A stretch of 64,000 nucleotides of DNA, from positions 802,001 through 866,000 of the forward strand of contig NZ_CP007202.1 in the NCBI RefSeq assembly GCF_000941055.1, read 5' to 3'. The notes beneath the pieces are model-generated. The model did not search any database. It saw nothing but the letters and a program-made list of their open reading frames with translations, and was not told the DNA's origin. The first letter of the stretch is position 1, and each line of letters starts with the position of its first letter. Shown in pieces: positions 8,697 through 16,430 of the stretch. Position numbers and translations under genes: made by a program. Source of the stretch: Siansivirga zeaxanthinifaciens CC-SAMT-1 (lineage in GTDB: Bacteria; Bacteroidota; Bacteroidia; Flavobacteriales; Flavobacteriaceae).

Positions 8697-8714
8697 ATCC
8701 GTATTTATACGGAT
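8697..8714. promoter_or_regulatory. Perfect palindrome, candidate response-regulator binding site
   Basis: ATCCGTAT, two T residues, ATACGGAT: a perfect 8-2-8 palindrome between the end of the response regulator gene and the YKNYKPW gene, about 65-75 bp upstream of the inferred transcription start. NarL/FixJ regulators bind such dyads. On the minus strand no T-run follows, which argues against a terminator. Confidence 0.45.
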
Positions 8715-8722
8715 GTATCTAT

Positions 8723-9355
8723 TTAAATAAGTTTAAGTTTCGTTGCTTTTTTTATAAGTTCTGCCGTGTTTTTTACGTCTAACTTTTTTAAAATGTTAGC
8801 TCTGTGAGTTTCAATGGTTCTTTTACTCACGAATAATTTGGAAGCAATTTCTTTGTTAGTTAAGCCCACAGAAATTAACTCTAAAACTTCCGATTCTTTT
8901 TTGGAAAGTATGTTCTGGCTGATGGTTTGCTCAGACATATAGTTTATCATCTTTTCAGAAATTTTTGGACTAAAATACTTTTTACCTTTATGTACAATGC
9001 GCACCACTTTTATAAGTTCGTCTTGATCTGTATTTTTAAGCAAGTAACTATAAGCCCCATTTTTAGCACATTTAGCTATATAAATACCATCATCGTGCAT
9101 GGATATTATTACAGGCTTAATTTTTGAATTTAAACTCTTTATTTGGTCTAAAACTTCAAACCCATCCATTTTAGGCATGGTTATATCAAGAAGCGCAATA
9201 TCAATATGTTCGTTGTTATTTATTACATCTAAAAATTCTTCACCATTAGCAACACAATCAACAACATGAATATCATCGTGTTTTAATAATAACTCTTTTA
9301 AGCCATTTCGAAATAGCTCATGATCGTCTGCGATAATTATATTTATTTTATTCAT
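8723..9355 (-). CDS. NarL/FixJ-family response regulator
   Basis: The 210-residue protein has a receiver domain (about 1-120) with the acidic pair DD at residues 10-11, the phospho-acceptor Asp57 in LLDITMP, and a Lys in the LLKNTD loop. A LuxR-type HTH follows (about 145-208) with the typical LTNKEIASKLFVSKRTIETHRANILKKL pattern, split by its recognition helix. It therefore acts as a DNA-binding output in the cytoplasm. It overlaps the upstream histidine kinase gene by 8 bp, so kinase and regulator are a cognate pair. The downstream small secreted repeat protein, preceded by a palindrome, is a plausible target. Confidence 0.95.
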   Translation of the reverse strand: MNKINIIIADDHELFRNGLKELLLKHDDIHVVDCVANGEEFLDVINNNEHIDIALLDITMPKMDGFEVLDQIKSLNSKIKPVIISMHDDGIYIAKCAKNGAYSYLLKNTDQDELIKVVRIVHKGKKYFSPKISEKMINYMSEQTISQNILSKKESEVLELISVGLTNKEIASKLFVSKRTIETHRANILKKLDVKNTAELIKKATKLKLI

Positions 9356-11006
9356 TAACTATGGGTAATTCAATTTCAAAAATGGTGCTTCCTGGTGTTG
9401 AGTTTATTTTAATCTCGCCATTACAAATCTCTACACGCTCTGTAATATTAATAATTCCAGAACCCAATTTTATGTTTTTAATGTCAAAACCACAACCATC
9501 ATCAAAATAAAACAGCGATATAAAATCATCAAACTCAGAAAGTGATATTCTTATAGTTTTAGAACGCGCGTGTTTTAGTGTATTGTTTATTAATTCTTGG
9601 CTAATTCTAAAAATATTAATTTCTTGGTTTTTAGTGATTTTACTATTGGTTGGTTTGGTAAGGTCTTCAAAATCAATGGTAATTCCAGAAGTTTTATTTA
9701 TACTTACAACATAGTTCGTTAAAGCAGCTCCTATGCCAAAATCATCTAAAATGGAAGGCATTAAATCATTAGACATTAAACGTATTTCTGAAATAGTATT
9801 GTCTACAATTGTTTTCATTTCGGCACGTTGTTCTGTATTATCAACTTTATTTTCAATATAAAATTTTAACGAAGTTAATAAAGGGCCTATGCCATCGTGA
9901 AGTTCTCTAGAAAGTCGTCGTCTTTCGTTCTCTAAACCATCAACTAATTGGCGCTTGGTGTTAATACGATTCTTATTTTCGTTATTTCTAAATTCAATTA
10001 GTTTATCCCTCATTTTCACGAGGCTTTTTCCTAAGGAATCGTTATTACTTTTAGGAATATACGTAGTGTTTAAATTCATTTTTCCTATTTCATTAGAAAA
10101 TTTAACAGCCCCTTGAAGCGATTTTTTCAAATTAGCAAGCGCCTCAAACATCTCTTTAATTTCATTTGAATTTAAAACAAATTCATTGGTTTGATTGTAA
10201 TTGCCATCGGCCATAATTTTTAAACTTTTCTTCATGTTAATAATAGGGTTTGCTATTATTCTTGTTAGAAATAAGGATAAAACTATAGCCAAAAATGTAA
10301 TTATTAATAGTAATCCTAAAAGTCTCTTTTTTAGATTTTCTAGCGGCACTATAACCTCGCTTTTATCCATTTCAGAGAGTATAACTAACTTAAGTTTAGA
10401 AATACCTATTGGACTGTATACACCATAAACGTCGATACCTCTGTAATCTTTGTAAACACCTCTACCCTCTTGACCAGAAAATGCATTTATAGTACCTTCA
10501 GATTTTACCAAAATATCAAACGGTAATTTTTCTGGTAAAAAGCGCGATTGAGACCTCATATGATAATCTTCGCCTACCAGGTAAGATTCACCAGTATTAC
10601 CCATACCTGTTCTTTCCAGTAGAATATTTTTAATTTTATTATAATCTAAAATTTTAATTTTTAGTTGGTTACCATCAAACGCAACTAAACCAATAGAGGT
10701 TATTTTTTGTTTATGATAGGTTGTTAAATCGTAAACTCCAGAAATATGAATATTGTTTTCTATATCGATTAAATGAAAAGCATCTGCAGGAAAATCTGAA
10801 AAAGGCGCTTTTAAAAATTGGTGCCATTCAGCTTCAATTAAATTTTCTAATTGAACCTTTTTTAGGGTTTTTATAGAATTTAATTGCAATAAAATTCTAT
10901 CCTCTAATACATTTGAAAACTGATTATAAAAAGTGATTGAAAGCACTACAATTACTAAAAAAATTAAGCTATTTATTATGATTAATATTAGGGCTCTTAA
11001 ACTCAT
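9348..11006 (-). CDS. Sensor histidine kinase (HisKA_3 type) with extracytoplasmic sensor and HAMP
   Basis: The 552-residue protein has a first membrane helix (about 5-27) and a ~200-residue extracytoplasmic sensor. The sensor includes TGESYLVGEDYHMRS, a pattern typical of Cache-like sensor domains. A second membrane helix (about 230-250), a HAMP linker (about 250-305), and the HisKA_3 dimerisation box ERRRLSRELHDGIGPLL follow, with the phospho-acceptor His near residue 370. The C-terminal HATPase has the N box FRISQELINNTLKHA and the G boxes DDGCGFD and GSGIINI. Kinases of this class pair with NarL-type regulators, and the regulator gene follows with an 8-bp overlap. The signal is unknown. 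Confidence 0.93.
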   Translation of the reverse strand: MSLRALILIIINSLIFLVIVVLSITFYNQFSNVLEDRILLQLNSIKTLKKVQLENLIEAEWHQFLKAPFSDFPADAFHLIDIENNIHISGVYDLTTYHKQKITSIGLVAFDGNQLKIKILDYNKIKNILLERTGMGNTGESYLVGEDYHMRSQSRFLPEKLPFDILVKSEGTINAFSGQEGRGVYKDYRGIDVYGVYSPIGISKLKLVILSEMDKSEVIVPLENLKKRLLGLLLIITFLAIVLSLFLTRIIANPIINMKKSLKIMADGNYNQTNEFVLNSNEIKEMFEALANLKKSLQGAVKFSNEIGKMNLNTTYIPKSNNDSLGKSLVKMRDKLIEFRNNENKNRINTKRQLVDGLENERRRLSRELHDGIGPLLTSLKFYIENKVDNTEQRAEMKTIVDNTISEIRLMSNDLMPSILDDFGIGAALTNYVVSINKTSGITIDFEDLTKPTNSKITKNQEINIFRISQELINNTLKHARSKTIRISLSEFDDFISLFYFDDGCGFDIKNIKLGSGIINITERVEICNGEIKINSTPGSTIFEIELPIVNE

Positions 11007-11047
11007 TTTTAGTAATTATAAATTATGCTGTAAATTTAAATATAAAA

Positions 11048-12205
11048 CTAAATTTTAAAAGGATGCCGTTCTTCCCAATCTTGTTTTGGATTCATTAGTT
11101 TAAAAAGTTGTTTTAAAATAGCATTTAAAATACCGTTGGTGTGTTTAATGTAAACACTCATTGGTTTTGGCTTTGCCCCTACCGAACTTTTTATTTCCAT
11201 GGCCGTACGTGCATAAACAATGTTGGCAAACTTATTTTCTATTCCAAATTGAAGCATATCATAGAGCATATTTAAATACAACTGGTTTGGATATTGGTGC
11301 GCCTCATCGTAACCTAAGAAATAGGTTTCTAACTGATTATTATTTAAAATTAGGGTATAAAAACCAACCAATTCATTATCTAAAAAATAACCAAAAACCT
11401 TATACTGATCACCCAGCGCTAACTTTAAATTATAAAAATGATTTTTAGGCAAAATAAAGGTGTTAAACGCTGCATTATTAGACACGTTAAGGTAGAGGTT
11501 GTAAAGGGTATTTTCGTGCTCTAAAACAGCCTCTAAAAGCAACTCTTTAGAAATAATATTTCCTAGCTTTTTTCGGGCGCGTTTATAACGTAATTTATAC
11601 TTTTTATTTAAGCTTAAAAAATAGTCGTTAAACGAGAGCCAATAAGGATTTACAGCAAGTACCATATTGGGTTGAACAGAAATTTTTTGAAGTTTTTTAA
11701 AATGGAAGAATTTTTTTTCTAAATGAATAAAATCATCCTGAAAATAATCTTTAAAAATAACGGCCCGAATGGTCTTTTTATCTGAAGATTTAATATCTTT
11801 TTTTAAAGCCATTAAAGCCTCATAAACCAGGTTTAAAAATGTGTCAAAATCTATTTTATTTTGATTAAAATAAATTCCATGCTGACCCGTATGCATCAAA
11901 TTTCCAACAACCAGAATATTGCCTTTTATAATTTTTGAAACCGAATCTTTTAAAAAATCTTTAAAACAGGACACTTTAGAAATTCGAAACATATCTTTTA
12001 AGTACAATTGAACCCGTTGCACAATGGCGATGCCCAATAGCGTTTCATCTTCAAAAATTGCTATGTAATAAAATTGAATGTTCTTGGGTGATGCTTGTTC
12101 TAAAGCTATTAAGTACTTTTTTTGAAGAAAAATATCATGTGCTGTAAGACCATCCCAAAGTTTTGGAAGTCTATTTACCGTTTTATAAATCTTAAAGGTT
12201 TTCAA
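11048..12205 (-). CDS. GNAT/FemAB-like acyltransferase of unknown substrate
   Basis: The 385-residue cytoplasmic protein has no signal peptide. The N-terminal half contains an acetyltransferase-like sheet (FYYIAIFEDETLLGIAIVQRVQLYL). The second half has the FemAB/GNAT-like pattern KYKLRYKRARKK, then YKVFGYFLDNELVGFYTLI and LNMLYDMLQFGIENK. The closing segment near TAMEIKSSVGAKPKPM resembles the 'peptidoglycan-interpeptide or lipid acyl transferase' group of large GNATs in Bacteroidota. Substrate is unknown. It is followed on the same strand by the two-component genes after a 41-bp gap, but upstream it is isolated by a terminator. Confidence 0.6.
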   Translation of the reverse strand: MKTFKIYKTVNRLPKLWDGLTAHDIFLQKKYLIALEQASPKNIQFYYIAIFEDETLLGIAIVQRVQLYLKDMFRISKVSCFKDFLKDSVSKIIKGNILVVGNLMHTGQHGIYFNQNKIDFDTFLNLVYEALMALKKDIKSSDKKTIRAVIFKDYFQDDFIHLEKKFFHFKKLQKISVQPNMVLAVNPYWLSFNDYFLSLNKKYKLRYKRARKKLGNIISKELLLEAVLEHENTLYNLYLNVSNNAAFNTFILPKNHFYNLKLALGDQYKVFGYFLDNELVGFYTLILNNNQLETYFLGYDEAHQYPNQLYLNMLYDMLQFGIENKFANIVYARTAMEIKSSVGAKPKPMSVYIKHTNGILNAILKQLFKLMNPKQDWEERHPFKI

Positions 12206-12213
12206 TAAAAACT

Positions 12214-12246
12214 AAAAAAGACCGAAGTTACATGCTTCAGTCTTTC
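12214..12246 (-). terminator. Terminator of the DUF1761 gene
   Basis: AAAGACCGAAG and CTTCAGTCTTT form a stem with one mismatch around a 7-nt loop. Read on the minus strand it is followed by a T-run. It sits between the DUF1761 gene and the acyltransferase gene. Confidence 0.7.
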
Positions 12247-12271
12247 AAATATTAAAAAAATTACAAAATAT

Positions 12272-12751
12272 TTACTTCCATCCACAAATAATAGCGCCCA
12301 TAATGCCTAATGTTAGTATCCAGTATCCACTATTTATAAAAATATACTTCGCGCTTTTACGCTCAAATAAAGCATTTATGCCAATAATAGGTAGCGCTAA
12401 AAAAATACCCGAAATAACCCCATGAAAAGTACCATGTTTAAATGTTCTAAAAGCCATTCCGTAATCTTTAAGAAAGGCATCGTAAGAAGGTAATGCGCCT
12501 AAATCGCCTTGAGTTAAACTGTAAGCACCCATTTGATGAATTACCAGAGATGGTAATATAAAAGCCAGCATAAACGATAAAATAAAGGTTACCACAAAAA
12601 TTTTAATCATATTACCGCCTTTTAAACTTTCGGTAGTTAAACCCGATGCGTGCATCCAGGCATTTCCAAATGTTTTAGGGTTATACCATAAAAACCCTAT
12701 AAATATTGGCACTATTGCAGCAACCAATATGGCTAAAAAATTAAATTCCAT
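12272..12751 (-). CDS. DUF1761 family small integral membrane protein
   Basis: The 159-residue protein has four predicted membrane helices (about 5-25, 48-72, 105-128 and 135-157). It carries the DUF1761 N-terminal pattern AAIVPIFIGFLWYNPKTFGNAWM, in which FxWYxPxxFGxxW is the family mark. The function of the family is unknown. It is flanked by terminators on both sides and is therefore probably monocistronic, lying downstream of glnS. Confidence 0.85.
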   Translation of the reverse strand: MEFNFLAILVAAIVPIFIGFLWYNPKTFGNAWMHASGLTTESLKGGNMIKIFVVTFILSFMLAFILPSLVIHQMGAYSLTQGDLGALPSYDAFLKDYGMAFRTFKHGTFHGVISGIFLALPIIGINALFERKSAKYIFINSGYWILTLGIMGAIICGWK

Positions 12752-12784
12752 AAATTTATTTTAGTTGGTTAATAAAATAAATGT

Positions 12785-12822
12785 ACAAAAAAACCGCTAA
12801 GGTTATATTAGCGGTTTTTTTA
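12785..12822. terminator. Terminator of glnS, symmetrical
   Basis: AAAAAACCGCTAA pairs with TTAGCGGTTTTTT around a short loop. The stem has A-runs on one side and T-runs on the other, so it can work in both directions; glnS ends 17 bp away. Confidence 0.85.
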
Positions 12823-12838
12823 TATAACTAATTAGCAT

Positions 12839-14839
12839 TTAATTACTTGCCTCGGCAACCAATAAAGCATCACTATCTGCTTGGGCCTTGGCTATAAAAT
12901 CGGTAATCGCTTCATTTTTTTCCAAACCGTTTTCTAATAAAACGTTTAAAGCAATCATAACAGCTATACGGGTTCCTACCTTTTTAGTAGCGGTGTTAAA
13001 CAAGGGTTGTAACTCATCATAACTTACATTTTTAGCTAAATCTTGAATGTCTTTTTTAGCCTTTTGCTGTTTAGCTTCAGGTAAGTTTGTATATTTTTTA
13101 CCTAATTGTTGAATAACATCAATCGCTTTTCGTTGTGGTTGCCCGGTATTTTGTTTTTGTTGCGCAGGTTGGTTTTGAGGCTGGTTCGAGGGTTTTTGTT
13201 TCGCCCAAGTATCTCTTAAACCAACGGTTTTATTAAATATTAATTGATTAGGTGTAGAATCGTTATCTACATTAAAATATCCCAAGCGCTGAAACTGAAA
13301 ACGCTCTCCTACTTGAGCTTCTTGTAAACTTGGCTCAACGAAAGCTTCAATTATTTTAAGAGCATCTGGATTAATAAATTCCATAAAATCTTTGTCTTCA
13401 TGGCTATCTGGAGCTTCATCAACAAACAAACGATCGTATTCTCTAACCTCAGCTTTAATTGCGTGTTTAATAGATACCCAATGCAAGGTACCTTTTACTT
13501 TTTTAGAGGTATCTTCAGAATAGGTACAATGAATTTCAATAACCTGCCCTTCTGCATCTTTAACAACACTATTTGCCTGAATAATATAGGCATTTTTAAG
13601 ACGAACTTCGCCACCAAGCTTCAATCTAAAAAACTTACTGCCTGCTTCTTCTTTAAAATCTTCTTTTTCAATGTATAACTCGCGAGAAAAAGGCACTTTT
13701 CTAAATCCAGCGCTTTCATCTTCCTGATTATTTTCGGCATCAAGCCACTCCTCTTTTCCTTCAGGATAATTGGTAATAACTAATTTTACAGGATCTAAAA
13801 CAGCCATAACTCGGGGTGCTGTTTTATTTAAATCTTCACGAATACAAAACTCTAAAAGCGAAACATCAATCACATTGTCGCGTTTGGCCACACCAACGGT
13901 TTCTACAAATTTTCTAATAGCTGCTGGCGTATATCCGCGACGACGCAAACCCGAAATGGTTGGCATCCGCGGGTCGTCCCAGCCTGCTACCACCTTATCT
14001 TCTACCAATTTTAAAAGTTTACGCTTACTCATAATGGTATAGCTTAAGTTTAAGCGCGCAAACTCACGTTGTTTTGGTCTAATAAGGTTTGGGTCTACAA
14101 CTTGGTCTAAAAACCAATCGTAAAGCTCTCTGTGAGGCTTAAACTCTAAAGAACATAACGAATGTGAAATTTGTTCTATATAATCGCTTTCGCCATGTGT
14201 CCAGTCGTACATTGGGTAAATACACCAATCGTTACCTGTTCTGTGGTGGTGCTTCTTTAAAATACGATACATAATAGGGTCACGCATTAACATATTAGGA
14301 TGTTGCATATCTATTTTAGCACGTAAAATATGGTCGCCTTCATTAAATTCGCCCGCCTTCATCCGTTCGAACAAATCTAAATTTTCTTCAATAGATCGAT
14401 TTCTAAAAGGCCCATCTACACCTGGTTGTGTGGGTGTTCCTTTTTGTTCGGCCATAGCTTCGCTAGATTGAGAATCTACATAGGCTTTGCCTTCTTTTAT
14501 AAAAAGAACGGCCCAGTCGTATAATTGCTGAAAATAATCTGAAGAAAATAATTCTTTATCCCAAGTATAACCTAACCAAGAAACGTCTTCTTTAATAGCA
14601 TCTACATATTCCTGCTCTTCTTTTGCAGGGTTTGTATCATCAAAACGAAGGTTAACCGGGGCATTATATTTTCCACCTAAACCAAAACTAATACCAATGG
14701 CCTTTGTATGCCCAATGTGTAAATAACCATTAGGCTCTGGCGGAAACCTGAATCTTAGGTTTTCTCTTGGCATTCCATTGGCCAAATCATTTTCTATAAT
14801 TTGCTCTAAAAAGTTGAGCGATTTTTTCTCTTCAGACAT
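12839..14839 (-). CDS. glnS: Glutaminyl-tRNA synthetase with C-terminal extension
   Basis: This enzyme charges tRNA-Gln with glutamine. The 666-residue protein has the class I signature LHIGHTKAIG (about residue 38), the family-specific RFDDTNP, and the KMSKS-type motif IMSKRKLL (about residue 270). A two-part beta-barrel anticodon-binding domain follows, up to about residue 555. GlnRS of E. coli ends near there (554 residues). This protein adds a Q/N/P-rich linker (SNQPQNQPAQQKQN) and ~90 residues of predicted helices. The extension may be a tRNA-binding appendage, as in species where a YqeY-like domain is fused to GlnRS, but the similarity is not obvious by eye. The gene is divergent from folB. 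Confidence 0.95.
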   Translation of the reverse strand: MSEEKKSLNFLEQIIENDLANGMPRENLRFRFPPEPNGYLHIGHTKAIGISFGLGGKYNAPVNLRFDDTNPAKEEQEYVDAIKEDVSWLGYTWDKELFSSDYFQQLYDWAVLFIKEGKAYVDSQSSEAMAEQKGTPTQPGVDGPFRNRSIEENLDLFERMKAGEFNEGDHILRAKIDMQHPNMLMRDPIMYRILKKHHHRTGNDWCIYPMYDWTHGESDYIEQISHSLCSLEFKPHRELYDWFLDQVVDPNLIRPKQREFARLNLSYTIMSKRKLLKLVEDKVVAGWDDPRMPTISGLRRRGYTPAAIRKFVETVGVAKRDNVIDVSLLEFCIREDLNKTAPRVMAVLDPVKLVITNYPEGKEEWLDAENNQEDESAGFRKVPFSRELYIEKEDFKEEAGSKFFRLKLGGEVRLKNAYIIQANSVVKDAEGQVIEIHCTYSEDTSKKVKGTLHWVSIKHAIKAEVREYDRLFVDEAPDSHEDKDFMEFINPDALKIIEAFVEPSLQEAQVGERFQFQRLGYFNVDNDSTPNQLIFNKTVGLRDTWAKQKPSNQPQNQPAQQKQNTGQPQRKAIDVIQQLGKKYTNLPEAKQQKAKKDIQDLAKNVSYDELQPLFNTATKKVGTRIAVMIALNVLLENGLEKNEAITDFIAKAQADSDALLVAEASN

Positions 14840-14993
14840 ATTTAAAATTTATTTCAACTAAATACGTGTCAAAATTACGTAAATTCAAGTTATTATAAAG
14901 CACGTAAACTAAAGAAGCGTAACTATTTTTAATAATGGCGAACTTATAAATTAAAACATATAAATTCTACCTTCTTACAATGAAAAATAGTAA

Positions 14994-15015
14994 GTACATT
15001 TGTTTTAAAATGTAC
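14994..15015 (+). promoter_or_regulatory. Inverted repeat overlapping a folB promoter box
   Basis: GTACATTT, six bases, AAATGTAC form a perfect dyad. The left arm contains TACATTTG (14995-15002), a match to the TAnnTTTG -7 element. A near copy of its first 19 bases, GTACATTGTTTTAAAATTT, follows at 15056-15074, just before folB. It could be a repressor site on the folB promoter. Confidence 0.4.
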
Positions 15016-15093
15016 CAAAACAGCTTAAAAAGTGAATAACATACAACAACAAAAGGTACATTGTTTTAAAATTTTTGATTTATCTACAAATTC

Positions 15094-15456
<363 letters not shown>

Positions 15457-15465
15457 TTTTAACTA

Positions 15466-15494
15466 TTGTTAAGTGTTATTTTTTTTTACATTTG
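15466..15494 (+). promoter_or_regulatory. tRNA-Cys promoter (Bacteroidota type)
   Basis: TTG at 15466-15468 and TACATTTG at 15487-15494 are 18 bp apart, fitting the TTG / TAnnTTTG promoter of Bacteroidota. The -7 box ends 12 bp before the mature tRNA 5' end. Confidence 0.8.
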
Positions 15495-15506
15495 CACCAC
15501 AAATTT

Positions 15507-15577
15507 GGCGTCATGGCCGAGTGGCTAGGCAGAGGTCTGCAAAACCTTCTACAGCGGTTCGAATCCGCTTGACGCCT
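15507..15577 (+). tRNA. tRNA-Cys (anticodon GCA)
   Basis: All arms fold: acceptor GGCGTCA pairs with TGACGCC, a D arm follows, the anticodon stem GAGGT/ACCTT encloses the loop CTGCAAA with anticodon GCA, and the T arm AGCGG/CCGCT encloses TTCGAAT. The discriminator base is T, as expected for tRNA-Cys. CCA is not encoded. Confidence 0.97.
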
Positions 15578-15579
15578 CT

Positions 15580-15611
15580 AAAAGCTTTCAGTTTATTCTG
15601 GAAGCTTTTTT
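15580..15611 (+). terminator. Terminator of tRNA-Cys
   Basis: AAAAGCTTTC pairs with GGAAGCTTTT with one G-T wobble around a 10-nt loop, followed by a T-run. It starts 3 bp after the tRNA and overlaps the stop codon of the convergent LysE-type gene. Confidence 0.8.
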
Positions 15612-16290
15612 AGTTTATAGGGCTTATTTGTTCGAGTTTCTCTTTTAAAAGTTCTTTTTCTTTAGGAAAAAACCCTTGAATTAAAAGTAATACACCAAAA
15701 CCCAATATCACTAAAGAGATAATTTTTTTGGTTTTAAAAATGCGTCGGGGTGTTAGCTTGTTTTTTAGCTTTTTAGCAACAACAATTTTAATTAAATCGA
15801 CTAAAAAATAAACAATTAAAATGGTACTTAAAAACACGACTACGCCATTTTCTGAAGTCGTTAAAGAATTGGCTAACACAATAAAAGCAACCCAACCCAG
15901 CAACACACCTATATTAATAAAGTTTAGTAAAAATCCTTTTAAAAAGAGTTTACCATAGCCTTTTTTAATTTCTACTTTATGATATTCTTTTACAATAGAC
16001 CTAAAAGATTTCGATGCCTTTACAAAAGAAATAATACCGTAAACAACTAATAATACTCCACCAAAAATTAAAAAATTTGGGTCGTCTTTTATTTTATCTA
16101 AAAGTTTATTGGTACTAAAAAAGGCCACAAGAATAAAAAAAATATCGGCAATCATGACGCCGCAATCAAATATTAAGGCGCTTTTAAAACCTTTTGTAGC
16201 ACTAGTTTCAAGAAGTACAAAAAAAACTGGACCAATTGTAAAAGCTAGAATTATTCCAAAAGGAATTGCAGATAAAATGTCGTCAAACAT
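15610..16290 (-). CDS. LysE/RhtB-family amino-acid exporter
   Basis: The 226-residue protein has six predicted membrane helices and the LysE family N-terminus IPFGIILAFTIGPVFFVLLETSATKGFKSALIFDCG, here broken into GPVFF and the G-x-K-x-A part. The IGVLLGWVAFIVLAN helix is also typical. Members export amino acids or related small molecules across the inner membrane; the substrate here is unknown. It is convergent with tRNA-Cys, and its stop codon lies inside that gene's terminator. Upstream is the terminator of the GH81 gene. Confidence 0.85.
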   Translation of the reverse strand: MFDDILSAIPFGIILAFTIGPVFFVLLETSATKGFKSALIFDCGVMIADIFFILVAFFSTNKLLDKIKDDPNFLIFGGVLLVVYGIISFVKASKSFRSIVKEYHKVEIKKGYGKLFLKGFLLNFINIGVLLGWVAFIVLANSLTTSENGVVVFLSTILIVYFLVDLIKIVVAKKLKNKLTPRRIFKTKKIISLVILGFGVLLLIQGFFPKEKELLKEKLEQISPIN

Positions 16291-16363
16291 AACTTCTATG
16301 AGGAATTTAATACAAAGTAAAGAAATATTTTAAACTTTAAAGATTTATACCCTATGCAATGCT

Positions 16364-16400
16364 ACAAAAAAAGAGTATGATAAAAATACCATACTCTTTA
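16364..16400 (-). terminator. Terminator of the GH81 gene, left end of the PUL
   Basis: AAAGAGTATG (16370-16379) pairs with CATACTCTTT (16390-16399). Read on the minus strand a T-run follows. It closes the last PUL gene. Confidence 0.85.
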
Positions 16401-16430
16401 AAAGCATTTGAATTAGTCCTTTTTATGAAT

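Noticed and set aside
15507..15611. tRNA-Cys as the attachment site of an integrated island carrying the PUL
   Set aside because: No second copy of the tRNA 3' end and no integrase were found in the window.
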